Below the pieces are notes generated by a model, which worked only from the letters and a program-made list of their open reading frames with translations, made no database searches and had not been told where the DNA came from. From Longimicrobiales bacterium (GTDB lineage: Bacteria > Gemmatimonadota > Gemmatimonadetes > Longimicrobiales > RSA9), in assembly GCA_035764935.1 (NCBI GenBank), contig DASTYK010000094.1:1-48278 (forward strand): DNA of 48,278 nucleotides, given 5' to 3'. This document shows, piece after piece, positions 36,900 to 45,543 of this stretch (position 1 is the first letter of the stretch; each line of letters opens with the position of its first letter). Made by a program: the position numbers and the translations under genes.

Positions 36900-36928
36900 G
36901 GCCGGAGCGGAAGGACGCTCCGGCCAGT
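36900..36928. terminator. Bidirectional terminator between the 41-aa gene and the aminotransferase
   Basis: GGCCGGAGCG (36900-36909) and CGCTCCGGCC (36916-36925) form a perfect 10-bp stem with loop GAAGGA. It lies in the 101-bp gap between two convergent genes. The downstream sequence is only modestly T-rich on the plus strand (AGTTCGTTTC). Confidence 0.65.
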
Positions 36929-36933
36929 TCGTT

Positions 36934-38124
36934 TCAGCCACTCGCGATCGCCTCGATCGCTCCGACCACGATGTCGATCTCACGCGCCGTGTTGTAGTAA
37001 TGCGGCGAAACGCGCAGCGCGCTGCGCGCCTGCTTGTCATCCATGTCGAGCACGGCAGACGAGCGATCCAGCGCGCTGGTGTTGATCGCCTCGTCGCGCA
37101 GCTCGCGCACGACGTCGTGTGCATCGTGCCCATCGATCTCCACCGTCACGATCGCACACAGCTCTTCACCGGCATCGAGAACACGCACTCCCGGGATAGC
37201 GGCCAGCTGCTCCCGGGCGTGACGAGCGAGCTGCGACGCGTGGCGTCCGGCAGCCTCCACCCCGACGCGCTGCGCATAGGCCGCGGCCGTGCCCATCCCG
37301 AGCATCAGCGCGTAGGCGAACTCCCAGTTCTCGAAGCGGGTCGCGTCGCGCACGAGCTCGAAGCGGTCGGGCTCCGCCCAGTGCGCGCCGTGCAGGTCGA
37401 TGTACAGCGGATACTGGCCGGCCGCGAGTGCCGCGTCGCTGACATACAGGAACCCGACGCCCCGGGGGCCACGCAGGAACTTGCGCGCCGTTGCAGCCAG
37501 GTACGTGCACTGAAGCCGCTCCACGTCGAGCGGCAGCTGTCCGACGGACTGGCATGCATCGACGAGGTACGGCACGTCTTCCCGGGCACAGATGCGGCCG
37601 ATGTCCTCGACCCGCTGCACGAGTCCGGAATTGGTCGGCACGTGTGTGATCGCGACCAGGCGCGGCCGCTCGCTGCGTACGAGCCGGGCGACCGAATCCG
37701 GATCGACTCCGCCCGCCGGCAGATCCGCCGCCCGCAGCACGCGCACGCCACGACGCTGCGCGAGCGAGAGGTACATCAGCTGGTTGGAGCTGTAGTCGTT
37801 GCGGCTCGTGACGATCACGTCGCCGGGCTGGAAATCGAACGCCGAGAGCGCCTGCGAGAATGCGACCGTTGCATTCTCGACGACGGCGATGTTGCGCGCG
37901 GCAGCGCCGATCAGGGCGCCGACGTCGGCGTGGGCCTGCCCGATCGCTTCCCGTGCGAGGTCGGCCGCCTCGTAGCCGCCCAGACTGACCTCGCGCTGGA
38001 GGTGCTGCACGATCGTCTCGTGCACCGGGCGCGGCATCAGCGATGCACCGGCATTGTTGAGGTGGATGCGGCCGGCGGCGACCGCCTCCGTATCGGCTCT
38101 CCACGGCGCTGGATCGAACGACAT
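36934..38124 (-). CDS. Class V PLP-dependent aminotransferase / cysteine desulfurase-like
   Basis: 396 aa. N-terminal HLNNAGASLMPRPV, mid-chain NATVAFSQALSAF, VDACQSVGQLPLDV with the PLP-binding Asp, and the Schiff-base Lys in ATARKFLRGPRGVGFLY. The C-terminal domain ends with RVSPHYYNTAREID, the small-domain Arg motif of this class. No Cys loop typical of active IscS/SufS is apparent, so an isopenicillin-N-epimerase-like or selenocysteine-lyase-like activity is possible; the substrate is open. GGGAG precedes the start. It follows yhbY on the same strand, with a strong hairpin in between. Confidence 0.88.
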   Translation of the reverse strand: MSFDPAPWRADTEAVAAGRIHLNNAGASLMPRPVHETIVQHLQREVSLGGYEAADLAREAIGQAHADVGALIGAAARNIAVVENATVAFSQALSAFDFQPGDVIVTSRNDYSSNQLMYLSLAQRRGVRVLRAADLPAGGVDPDSVARLVRSERPRLVAITHVPTNSGLVQRVEDIGRICAREDVPYLVDACQSVGQLPLDVERLQCTYLAATARKFLRGPRGVGFLYVSDAALAAGQYPLYIDLHGAHWAEPDRFELVRDATRFENWEFAYALMLGMGTAAAYAQRVGVEAAGRHASQLARHAREQLAAIPGVRVLDAGEELCAIVTVEIDGHDAHDVVRELRDEAINTSALDRSSAVLDMDDKQARSALRVSPHYYNTAREIDIVVGAIEAIASG

Positions 38125-38157
38125 GCATGCTCCCGGGTGGCGAAGGGCTGGCCGGGA

Positions 38158-38184
38158 TGCTGGCGCGGCGTGAGCGCGCCAGCA
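38158..38184 (-). terminator. Hairpin between yhbY and the aminotransferase gene
   Basis: TGCTGGCGCG (38158-38167) and CGCGCCAGCA (38175-38184) form a perfect 10-bp stem with a 7-nt loop, 10 nt past the yhbY stop on the minus strand. No U-tract, so attenuation or processing is as likely as full termination. Confidence 0.5.
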
Positions 38185-38193
38185 AGCCGGGCC

Positions 38194-38493
38194 CTAGGGC
38201 AGGCGGATCTCCGGCTTCTCCGGGTGGCGGCGGTACAGCACGATGGTGCGGCCGATCACCTGCACGACGTGCATCGCTTCGACCTGCCCCGCCAGCTCGT
38301 CTGCCGCCTCGCGAGCAGAGACGGGTGCACCCTCCAGGACCTTGACCTTCAGCAGCTCGCGCGTTTCCAGTGCGGCCGCGATCGTGCCGGCGACGTTCGA
38401 GGTGACGCCCTCACGGCCGATCTGGAAGAGTGGCTTCAGGGGATGAGCGAGCGACTTGAGATGCGCACGCTGGCGGGCTGTAAGTGATTCCAT
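38194..38493 (-). CDS. yhbY: YhbY-type CRM-domain RNA-binding protein
   Basis: 99 aa, one complete CRM domain. It begins with LTARQRAHLKSLAHPLKPLFQ, has the RNA-contact loop IGREGVTSNV (GxxG), and ends with GRTIVLYRR, all hallmarks of YhbY. The family associates with pre-50S ribosomal subunits. ACGGAG lies upstream of the ATG. It diverges from the histidine operon; its start is about 50 bp from the his -35 box. Confidence 0.93.
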   Translation of the reverse strand: MESLTARQRAHLKSLAHPLKPLFQIGREGVTSNVAGTIAAALETRELLKVKVLEGAPVSAREAADELAGQVEAMHVVQVIGRTIVLYRRHPEKPEIRLP

Positions 38494-38540
38494 CTCGATC
38501 TCCGTTTTTCCTCTGCCGGATGCACGCGATGTGCCCCCGC

Positions 38541-38569
38541 TTGACGCCGCCCGGGGCTCGCATTAGCCT
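38541..38569 (+). promoter_or_regulatory. Histidine operon promoter
   Basis: TTGACG (38541-38546), 17-bp spacer, TAGCCT (38564-38569). With the usual 6-nt distance, transcription begins at A38576, which is the first base of the leader-peptide ATG. The leader peptide mRNA would therefore be leaderless. Confidence 0.75.
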
Positions 38570-38575
38570 CGTTGC

Positions 38576-38650
38576 ATGAGCTACCGCTTCGCGCAGCATC
38601 GCCATCACGCCCATCATCACGGCCCGGCGGGTCGGGACGGAGGCGTGTAG
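38576..38650 (+). CDS. hisL: Histidine operon leader peptide
   Basis: 24 aa, MSYRFAQ then HRHHAHHH then GPAGRDGGV. Six of eight consecutive codons (residues 8-15) are His (four CAT, two CAC). This is the signature of ribosome-mediated attenuation: scarce charged tRNA-His stalls the ribosome here and changes folding of the downstream RNA. A perfect intrinsic terminator follows 38 nt after the TAG stop, ahead of hisG. No Shine-Dalgarno is present and the ATG coincides with the predicted transcription start, so initiation on leaderless mRNA is expected. Confidence 0.85.
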   Translation: MSYRFAQHRHHAHHHGPAGRDGGV

Positions 38651-38688
38651 CGCGTTCTGCAGGCGAATCGAACGCACGACGTTATCCG

Positions 38689-38723
38689 GCCGCGGCCCGT
38701 CTGTCGACGGGCCGCGGCTTTTT
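38689..38723 (+). terminator. Histidine operon attenuator (intrinsic terminator)
   Basis: Perfect 13-bp stem: GCCGCGGCCCGTC (38689-38701) and GACGGGCCGCGGC (38706-38718), loop TGTC, followed by TTTTT (38719-38723). It ends 17 nt before the hisG start. It is the only hairpin in the window with a real U-tract. The competing antiterminator should involve the GC-rich segment 38620-38640 after the His codons pairing with the left arm (for example GACGG with CCGTC), but I could not settle its exact pairing. Confidence 0.88.
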
Positions 38724-38740
38724 CGTGTCCGGAGAGGCCG

Positions 38741-39604
38741 ATGGTCAGGATTGCACTACCGAACAAGGGTCGCCTCGCCACCGAGGCGCGCGACCTGCTC
38801 GAGCGGGCAGGACTCGGGCTCGAGGTCTCGAGCGAGCGCGCGCTGCAGGCGTCGCTGGGCGGCGAGTTCCTGGCGCTGTTCGTGCGCGCGCAGGACATCC
38901 CCGAGTTCGTGGCGGACGGCGCCGCGGATCTCGGGATCACGGGGCACGACCTCGTGGTCGAGAGTGGACGCGACGTCAGGGACGTGCTCGACCTCGGCTT
39001 CGGCCGCTGCCGGATCGTGGTCGCCGCCCGCGATGACTCCGACATCAACGGCCTTGGTGACGTGCCGCGCGGCGCCCGCGTCGCCACGGTGTTCCCGGCG
39101 ATCGCGCGTGCGTGCTTCGAGGAACGCGGATGCGACGTCACCATCGTGCCGGTCTCCGGCGCCGCCGAGATCGCGCCGCACCTCGGCGTCGCGGACATCA
39201 TCGTCGACATCACGTCCACGGGTTCCACTCTCAAGGTCAATGGGCTGCGGGAGATCGAAACGGTGCTCGAGTCGTCTGCCCGGCTGATCGCGCGGCCCGC
39301 GCTGCTCGAGACGGAGCAGGGCGAGCGCGCCACGCGGGAGCTCTCGGCTGCACTCGAGTCGGTGCTGCGCGCGCAGGGCAAGCGCTACCTGATGGCAAAC
39401 GTGCCGCGGGCAGCTCTCGAGCAGGTGAAGCGCATCATCCCCGGTCTCAACGGCCCCACAATCATCGACATCCTGAACGGCGGCGAACACGTTGCCGCGC
39501 ACGCGGTCGTCAACGCAACCGACGTATACCGTGTCATCGCGGAGCTGAAGCAGGCGGGCGCCGAGGGCATCCTCGTCACGCGCATCGAGAGGCTGATGCC
39601 ATGA
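38741..39604 (+). CDS. hisG: ATP phosphoribosyltransferase, long (HisG-L) form
   Basis: 287 aa, the long form with a C-terminal ACT-like regulatory domain (about 210-287), which does not need HisZ and is normally feedback-inhibited by histidine. N-terminal IALPNKGRLATEARDLLERAG, ADLGITGHDLV, and the PRPP loop DIIVDITSTGSTLKVNGL are clear. It joins ATP and PRPP, the first step of the pathway. GGAGAGG precedes the ATG, right after the attenuator. The stop overlaps hisDC (ATGA). Confidence 0.96.
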   Translation: MVRIALPNKGRLATEARDLLERAGLGLEVSSERALQASLGGEFLALFVRAQDIPEFVADGAADLGITGHDLVVESGRDVRDVLDLGFGRCRIVVAARDDSDINGLGDVPRGARVATVFPAIARACFEERGCDVTIVPVSGAAEIAPHLGVADIIVDITSTGSTLKVNGLREIETVLESSARLIARPALLETEQGERATRELSAALESVLRAQGKRYLMANVPRAALEQVKRIIPGLNGPTIIDILNGGEHVAAHAVVNATDVYRVIAELKQAGAEGILVTRIERLMP

Positions 39605-42060
39605 GCCCGGAACTGCGAAGCGAAGGCGGGGCACCCGGACGGATCGCCGCGGCGACGGCCGGTGCCCCTGCGATTGCACTCGTGTCCGCCCTCGATGCGT
39701 TGCCGCGCGACGCGGAGCGGATCCTGTTCCAGCGCGGGTCCGCCGACGAGCCGGACGTGGCGTCCGCGGTGGCTGCGATCCTCGGCGATGTCCGTGCGCG
39801 CGGGGATGCCGCGCTCATCGAGCTGGCGCAGCGCTTCGACGGCGTGACGCTCACGTCGCTGGAAGTGCCGCGTGCAGAATGGGAGCAGGCGCTGCGCGCT
39901 CTCGATCCCGACGTCCGGGCCGCGCTGGAGCAGGCCGCACGCGCGATCGAAGCGTTCCACCGTGCGCAGCTGCCCCGCGACATCGAGATCGAAGGCCGGC
40001 CGGGTCTCCGTCTCGGCAGGCGCGCCGAGCCACTGGAGCGGATTGGCGTCTATGCGCCCGGCGGGCGGGCGGCGTATCCGAGCAGCGTGCTCATGGGCGT
40101 GGTGCCGGCGCGTGTCGCCGGCGTGGGCGACATCGTCGTCTGCTCACCGCCGGGACGCGACGGCCTGCCGCCCGCGGTCGTGCTGGCGGCCGCAGCGATC
40201 GGGGGTGCGGACAGGGTCTTCGCGATCGGTGGCGCCGGTGCCATTGCCGCACTGGCCTACGGCACGGCAAGCGTGCCCGCGGTGGATCGCATCGTCGGGC
40301 CCGGCAATGCCTGGGTGAACGAGGCGAAGCTGCAGGTCACGCGCGTCGTGGGGATCGACAATCCTGCGGGCCCCTCTGAGCTGCTCGTCCTCGCGGACGA
40401 TTCGGCAGATGCCGACCTTGTCGCCGTGGAGCTGCTGGCGCAGGCCGAGCACGATCCGGATGCAAGCTGCGTCCTCGTGACCACCAGCGGAGGGCTCCTC
40501 GGCCGGGTACGTGAGCGGCTCGCGGAACGGGTGCCGCGCGAGCCGCGCCGCGAGATCATCGAACAGTCGCTCGCCAGCAATGGCGCGCTCCTCCTGGCGG
40601 AGGACGTCGATGGCGCCATCGCGTTCGCGAACCGCTACGCACCGGAGCACCTGCTGGTGCTGACGCGTGAGCCGCGGTCCCTGCTGTCACGACTGCGCAA
40701 TGCGGGCACGATCTTTCTCGGGCCGTCGAGCTCCGTTGCCTTCGGCGACTACATGACGGGGGCGAATCACGTGCTGCCGACCGGCGGCCTGGCCCGCCTC
40801 CATTCGGGCCTGTCGGTACAGGACTTCCTGCGCTTCAGCACCTGGCAGGAGCTGGACGCGCCGGCTGCGGCAGCCCTGGCAACGCCCACCGGTGTGCTCG
40901 CGGATGCCGAAGGGCTGCCCGCGCACGCGGCCGCAGCGCGGCTGCGCTCGGACGGCGACGCAGGCACGCGCGCCGAGCTCGGGCCGGATCGCCCAGTGCT
41001 GCGCGCCGAGTACCGCGCGCTGACCACGTACGATCCCGGTCGTGAGCCCTGCGCGATCGACCTGAGTGACAATACGAACCTGTGGGGCCCGAACCCCGCC
41101 GCCGCCCGGGCGGTGCGCACAGCGGCCGACGCTGCGCTCACGCGCTATCCACCCGTCTACGTCCCGGCCCTGAAACGACGCATCGCAGCGCTGCTCGGCG
41201 TCGCGCCGGACAACGTGGCCACCGGCTGCGGCTCCGACGACGTGATCGACAGCGCGCTGCGTGCCTTCTGTGCGCCTGGCGACCTGGTCGCCTACGCCGA
41301 GCCGACGTTCGGCATGATCCCGGCCTTCGCTCGCATGAACGCGCTGAATGCTGCTGCCGTGCCACTCGCGCCGGAGCTGGCGCTGGACGTGAATGCGCTG
41401 CTCGCTGCGCGCGCCGCGGTGACGTACGTCTGCCGGCCGAACAACCCGACGGGGACCCTGTTCGAACGTGGCGCGCTCGACCGACTCGAGCGTCAGGCAG
41501 CGGGTGTGCTGCTCGTCGACGAGGCGTACATCGACTTCGCCGGGGAGGCAGGACTTGCCGGTGCGGCAACAGCCTCGTCGCGCACGATCGTGCTGCGCAC
41601 CTTTTCCAAGGCGTGGGGACTCGCGGGGCTGCGCCTGGGCTTTGCAGTCGGGCCGGCCGACCTGATCGCCGAGATCGAGAAGTCGCGGGGGCCATACAAG
41701 GTGAACGCGCTCGCGGAGCAGGCGGCGTTCGCGGTTCTCGACGAGGGGCGGGAGTGGGTCGAAGCGAGGGTCAGGGACGTCGTGCTCAACCGCGACAGGC
41801 TGACGGACGCACTCACGGCGCTCGGGCTGCGTGTACTGCCATCGGCCGCGAACTTCGTCCTCGCCGTGCTTCCCGAGGGTGAGGATGCGAACGACTGGAA
41901 TGCCCGCCTGCGCGCCGCCGGGGTCGCCGTGCGACCCTTCCCCGCGCTGCGGTCGCTCGGTGAGTGTGTCCGCATCACGGTCGGACCACCGGAAATGATG
42001 GAGCCCGCGGTCGATGCGATCTCCACGATCCTGCGTCAGCGAGAAACGGTGAACGGATGA
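39601..42060 (+). CDS. hisDC: Fused histidinol dehydrogenase (HisD) - histidinol-phosphate aminotransferase (HisC)
   Basis: 819 aa in one uninterrupted frame. HisD part (about 1-450): ERIGVYAPGGRAAYPSSVLM, IVGPGNAWVNEAKLQV, NPAGPSELLVLAD, EHDPDAS and GANHVLPTGGLARLHSGLS with the Zn-site His residues. HisC part (about 465-819): SDNTNLWGPNP, RPNNPTGTLF, DEAYIDFAG and PLP Lys in TFSKAWGLAGLRLGF, ending ECVRITVGPPEMM. HisC makes histidinol phosphate and HisD carries out the last two oxidations, so the fused steps are separated by HisN. Both halves keep their catalytic motifs. There is no stop or frameshift between them and only a short Ala/Gly/Asp-rich linker near 450-465. It overlaps 4 nt with hisG and hisH. 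Confidence 0.93.
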   Translation: MSPELRSEGGAPGRIAAATAGAPAIALVSALDALPRDAERILFQRGSADEPDVASAVAAILGDVRARGDAALIELAQRFDGVTLTSLEVPRAEWEQALRALDPDVRAALEQAARAIEAFHRAQLPRDIEIEGRPGLRLGRRAEPLERIGVYAPGGRAAYPSSVLMGVVPARVAGVGDIVVCSPPGRDGLPPAVVLAAAAIGGADRVFAIGGAGAIAALAYGTASVPAVDRIVGPGNAWVNEAKLQVTRVVGIDNPAGPSELLVLADDSADADLVAVELLAQAEHDPDASCVLVTTSGGLLGRVRERLAERVPREPRREIIEQSLASNGALLLAEDVDGAIAFANRYAPEHLLVLTREPRSLLSRLRNAGTIFLGPSSSVAFGDYMTGANHVLPTGGLARLHSGLSVQDFLRFSTWQELDAPAAAALATPTGVLADAEGLPAHAAAARLRSDGDAGTRAELGPDRPVLRAEYRALTTYDPGREPCAIDLSDNTNLWGPNPAAARAVRTAADAALTRYPPVYVPALKRRIAALLGVAPDNVATGCGSDDVIDSALRAFCAPGDLVAYAEPTFGMIPAFARMNALNAAAVPLAPELALDVNALLAARAAVTYVCRPNNPTGTLFERGALDRLERQAAGVLLVDEAYIDFAGEAGLAGAATASSRTIVLRTFSKAWGLAGLRLGFAVGPADLIAEIEKSRGPYKVNALAEQAAFAVLDEGREWVEARVRDVVLNRDRLTDALTALGLRVLPSAANFVLAVLPEGEDANDWNARLRAAGVAVRPFPALRSLGECVRITVGPPEMMEPAVDAISTILRQRETVNG

Positions 42061-42653
42061 ACGTCGCGATCTTCGATTACGGCACGGGCAACCTGCACTC
42101 GCTCAGGAAGGCGATCGAGGCCGCGGGCGAGCGCGCGTCCTTCGTGCAGGATGCACACAGCGCCGCCAGCTCGGATGCGCTGGTGCTGCCCGGCGTCGGT
42201 GCATTCGGTGCGGCGGCGGCGCGGCTGGCGCGTTCCGGCGCGGAGCTGCGCGATGCGATCCGCAGCGGACTGCCGACGCTCGGCATCTGCCTCGGCATGC
42301 AGCTCCTCTTCGATGCGAGCGACGAGGGAGGCGGGCACGGCCTCGGCGTGATCCCGGGGCGCGTGCGGAAAATGAGGGCGCGCCGGCTGCCGCAGATGGG
42401 CTGGAACGACGTCGAGACGTCGCCCGATCCGCTGTTCCAGGCGCTGCCGCCGCTGCTCGCATACTACGCCAACAGCTATATCGTGCGACCTGCGCAGCCG
42501 GAATGCGTGATCGCATGGTCCGAGCACGGGGGCGAGCGTTTTCCCGCGGCGGTTCGCAGTGGCAGCGCCGTGGGCGTGCAGTTCCATCCCGAGAAGAGCG
42601 GTGCCAGCGGACTGCAGCTCATCGCCAACTTCCTCGCCGGCGCGCGCCGATGA
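42057..42653 (+). CDS. hisH: Imidazole glycerol phosphate synthase, glutaminase subunit
   Basis: 198 aa. Class I amidotransferase: VAIFDYGTGNLHSLRKA, PGVGAFG, nucleophile Cys in GICLGMQLLF, and the His/Glu pair in GVQFHPEKSG. It supplies ammonia to HisF. The start at 42057 overlaps the hisDC stop (ATGA) and gives the conserved N-terminus; the frame extends to 41964 inside hisDC. Confidence 0.96.
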   Translation: MNVAIFDYGTGNLHSLRKAIEAAGERASFVQDAHSAASSDALVLPGVGAFGAAAARLARSGAELRDAIRSGLPTLGICLGMQLLFDASDEGGGHGLGVIPGRVRKMRARRLPQMGWNDVETSPDPLFQALPPLLAYYANSYIVRPAQPECVIAWSEHGGERFPAAVRSGSAVGVQFHPEKSGASGLQLIANFLAGARR

Positions 42654-43363
42654 TCGCCGTTCCTGCGATCGACCTGCGTGGCGGGCGGGTGGTACAGCTC
42701 GTCGGTGGCGAGCCGGGGACGGAACGCGTTTCCCTGCCCGATCCCGCCAGCGTCGCTGCCCGGTGGGAACGCGACGGCTTCGCGATGCTGCACGTCGTCG
42801 ACCTGGATGCGGCCCTCGGCACGGGCAGCAACCACGACGCCGTGCGTGCAGTGCTGGACGCCGTTGGAATACCTGTACAGGTTGGCGGCGGCGTGCGCAG
42901 CGACGAGGACGTCGAGGCGTTGCTCGGGGCGGGCGCGGCGCGCGTCGTCGTGGGTACCCGCGCAATCGAGGATGCGCGTTGGCTGGAGCGTATCACCGCG
43001 CAGCATCCCGGGCGCGTGGTGCTCGCCGCGGACACCCGCGATGGCCGCGTGGTCACGCGCGGCTGGACCGCGTCCACGGCGCTCGCGACCACCGATCTCG
43101 TTGCGCGCGTCGGCGCACTGCCCCTGGCGGCCGTGCTGGTGACCGACGTCGGCCGGGAAGGTCGCATGGAAGGCGCGGACGTCGTGCAGTTCGAGACCCT
43201 GGTCGAGACGAGCCGGCAGCCACTCATCGCCTCCGGCGGCATCGCCGACAGCGCTGACCTGACTGCCCTCGCCGCCGTTGGCGTTCATGCGGTCGTGCTC
43301 GGCATGGCCCTTTATACCGGGGCGCTCGATGCGCCCGTCATCGCCCGGAGCTATCAGAAATGA
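42650..43363 (+). CDS. hisA: ProFAR isomerase
   Basis: 237 aa TIM barrel. Catalytic Asp8-type motif PAIDLRGGRVVQLVGG, phosphate sites VGGGVRSDED and SGGIADSADL, second catalytic Asp in LAADTRDGRV, and TDVGREGRMEG. It isomerises the ProFAR aminoaldose to PRFAR. ATGA overlap with hisH; the frame is open upstream but only within hisH. Confidence 0.96.
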   Translation: MIAVPAIDLRGGRVVQLVGGEPGTERVSLPDPASVAARWERDGFAMLHVVDLDAALGTGSNHDAVRAVLDAVGIPVQVGGGVRSDEDVEALLGAGAARVVVGTRAIEDARWLERITAQHPGRVVLAADTRDGRVVTRGWTASTALATTDLVARVGALPLAAVLVTDVGREGRMEGADVVQFETLVETSRQPLIASGGIADSADLTALAAVGVHAVVLGMALYTGALDAPVIARSYQK

Positions 43364-43905
43364 GCACGATCCGCAGGGACACGCGGGAAACGAGTGTTAA
43401 CGTCACGATCCGCCCGGACCTGGCGACGGATGGTGCAATAGGAACCGGAGAACCGTTCCTCGATCACATGCTCGGCACGCTCGCCCGGTACAGCGGCCTG
43501 CACCTTGCCATTGAAGCGTCCGGGGATCTGCGACACCACCTGGTCGAGGACGTCGCGATCAGCGTCGGACTTGCGCTGCGGGACGTCATCCCGGAGGAGT
43601 GCGCACGCTACGGCAACGCAACCGTGCCGATGGATGATGCGCTCGTGCAGGCAGCACTCGATGCGGGCGGACGCTTCTACTATCGCGGTCGCCTCGGCTC
43701 GACACTCTACGAGCACTTCTTCCGTTCGCTCGCGGAGAATGCGGCCATGACACTGCACGTGCGCGTGCTCCGAGGGCGTGACCGGCATCACGTGGTCGAG
43801 GCGGCCTTCAAGGCATTCGGGCTGGCACTGCGAGAGGCGCTGGTCCCCACGGGCGCCGTGTTCAGCACCAAGGGAAGTGTGCGCGTAAGGCGGGAGGACA
43901 ACTGA
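43360..43905 (+). CDS. hisB: Imidazoleglycerol-phosphate dehydratase (monofunctional)
   Basis: 181 aa, dehydratase only; no phosphatase domain, hence the separate hisN. The Mn-binding motif pair is present: [10 protein letters not shown] near residue 60 and [19 protein letters not shown] near 145. In the first motif only two residues separate GD from HH, where many HisB have five (GDxxIxxHHTxED), so the loop is about three residues shorter. [15 protein letters not shown] is normal. ATGA overlap with hisA. Confidence 0.95.
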   Translation: MSTIRRDTRETSVNVTIRPDLATDGAIGTGEPFLDHMLGTLARYSGLHLAIEASGDLRHHLVEDVAISVGLALRDVIPEECARYGNATVPMDDALVQAALDAGGRFYYRGRLGSTLYEHFFRSLAENAAMTLHVRVLRGRDRHHVVEAAFKAFGLALREALVPTGAVFSTKGSVRVRREDN

Positions 43906-44762
43906 TGCTGCACAAGCGGATCATCGTCTGCCTGGATGTGAAGGACGGCCGTGTCGTGAAGGGCACTCGATTCGAGGACCTGCGCGATGTCGGCGATCCG
44001 GTGGAACTCGCTGCCAGGTACGAGGCAGAGGGCGCCGACGAGATCGTGTTCCTCGACATCTCGGCCTCCGCCGAGGGCCGGCGCACGCTGCTCGACGTCG
44101 TGCAGCGCACGGCGGAGCGGCTGTTCATCCCGCTGACGGTCGGGGGCGGCGTGAGCGACCTGGAGGGAATCGGCGCCGCACTGCGCGCCGGCGCCGACAA
44201 GGTCAGCATCAACACGGCAGCCGTGCAGAACCCGGAGCTGCTCCGCGAAGCGTCGGTCGAATTCGGCCGGCAGTGCATCGTCGCAAGCATCGATGCCCGC
44301 GTCGAGAAGAGGCAGATCGAGATTGCCGCGCGACCGCAGGGCGCCGTGGCCGATGCAATGGCAAGCCCGGGCGGTGCCTGGTTCCGGGTCTTCACGCACG
44401 GTGGCCGCACCGCCACTGAGCTGGACGCCGTCACCTGGGCAAAGCAGTGCGAGGAGCTCGGTGCCGGGGAGGTCCTGCTCACGAGCATCGACCAGGACGG
44501 CTCACGCGCCGGCTACGATCTCGAGATGACGGCACGCATCGTCGAGGCGCTGTCGGTACCCGTGATCGCAAGCGGCGGTGCAGGATCCGCCGAGCACATC
44601 CGCGACGCGTTCCTGCTGGCCGGCGCGGATGCGGCCCTCGTCGCCGGCATCTTCCACGATGGCACGACCACCATCCGGGCCGTGAAGCGCGTGCTCGCCG
44701 AAGCCGGCATCAGCGTGCGCGACGTACCCCCCGCCACCCGTCAGATCGCTGCGCAACAGTGA
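43905..44762 (+). CDS. hisF: Imidazole glycerol phosphate synthase, cyclase subunit
   Basis: 285 aa TIM barrel, about 30 residues longer than usual because of an insertion after [12 protein letters not shown] (about 129-160) and a C-terminal extension. Catalytic Asp in [15 protein letters not shown] and SIDAR; phosphate loops VGGGVSDLE and [23 protein letters not shown]. It makes IGP and AICAR with HisH. The ATG overlaps the hisB stop by 1 nt (TGATG), with GGGAGG upstream. Confidence 0.96.
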   Translation: MLHKRIIVCLDVKDGRVVKGTRFEDLRDVGDPVELAARYEAEGADEIVFLDISASAEGRRTLLDVVQRTAERLFIPLTVGGGVSDLEGIGAALRAGADKVSINTAAVQNPELLREASVEFGRQCIVASIDARVEKRQIEIAARPQGAVADAMASPGGAWFRVFTHGGRTATELDAVTWAKQCEELGAGEVLLTSIDQDGSRAGYDLEMTARIVEALSVPVIASGGAGSAEHIRDAFLLAGADAALVAGIFHDGTTTIRAVKRVLAEAGISVRDVPPATRQIAAQQ

Positions 44763-45538
44763 CCCTCACCGCGTACCGTGACCTGCTCGACTTCGCGGTG
44801 GAAGTCGCGTGGCGCGCCGGGCGGGTGACCCTCGCCGGCTACCAGACGGGTATTGCAGCCGAAACCAAGGCGGACGACTCGCCGGTCACGCGTGCAGACC
44901 GCGATGCGGAGCGGCTCGCGCGTGAGCTGATCGCGTCCCGCTTCCCCCACGACGGCATTGTCGGCGAGGAAGAGGGGGAAACACGGCCGGGTGCAGACCG
45001 CCGCTGGATCCTGGACCCGATCGACGGCACACGCAGCTACATCCGCGGTGTGCCGCTCTACGGTGTGCTGCTCGCACTGGAGGAGGAGGGTGAGGCTGTC
45101 CTGGGCGTCATCCACTTCCCCGCGCTGGACGAGACCGTCTATGCGGCGCGCGGGCTCGGCTGCTGGTGGAACGGCCGTCGTGCACTGGTCTCGGACACGC
45201 ACACGCTCGAGCAGGCGTTCGTGCTCACGACCGACGCCGAGAACGTGTACGATGCGAACCGCGGCGCGGGCTGGGATGCATTGCGCGCGCGTGTCGGTGG
45301 CTGGCGCACGTGGGGAGACTGCTACGGCTACGCACTCGTCGCGACCGGTCGTGCCGATGCCATGCTGGATCCCATGCTGAGCATCTGGGACGCAGCGGCG
45401 CTGGTGCCGGTCGTGGAGGAGGCAGGAGGCGTATTCACCGACTGGGACGGCCGGCCGGGCCATACCGGCAGCAGCGCGATTGCCACCAACGCGGCACTTG
45501 CACGGGACATCCGCACCATTCTGTCCGGAACGGTCTGA
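44759..45538 (+). CDS. hisN: Histidinol-phosphatase, inositol-monophosphatase family
   Basis: 259 aa. IMPase fold with the metal site: [14 protein letters not shown] (Glu pair), [20 protein letters not shown], and [20 protein letters not shown]. Family members include inositol phosphatases, but the place between hisF and hisIE, with no hisB phosphatase domain in the operon, argues for HisN. It removes phosphate from histidinol phosphate. The GTG start overlaps the hisF stop (GTGA). Confidence 0.92.
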   Translation: MTLTAYRDLLDFAVEVAWRAGRVTLAGYQTGIAAETKADDSPVTRADRDAERLARELIASRFPHDGIVGEEEGETRPGADRRWILDPIDGTRSYIRGVPLYGVLLALEEEGEAVLGVIHFPALDETVYAARGLGCWWNGRRALVSDTHTLEQAFVLTTDAENVYDANRGAGWDALRARVGGWRTWGDCYGYALVATGRADAMLDPMLSIWDAAALVPVVEEAGGVFTDWDGRPGHTGSSAIATNAALARDIRTILSGTV

Positions 45539-45543
45539 CCTTC

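Noticed and set aside
38572-39036. 154-codon frame starting in the his leader region
   Set aside because: Different frame from the His-rich leader; it runs through the attenuator and inside hisG, with Arg/Ala-rich content.
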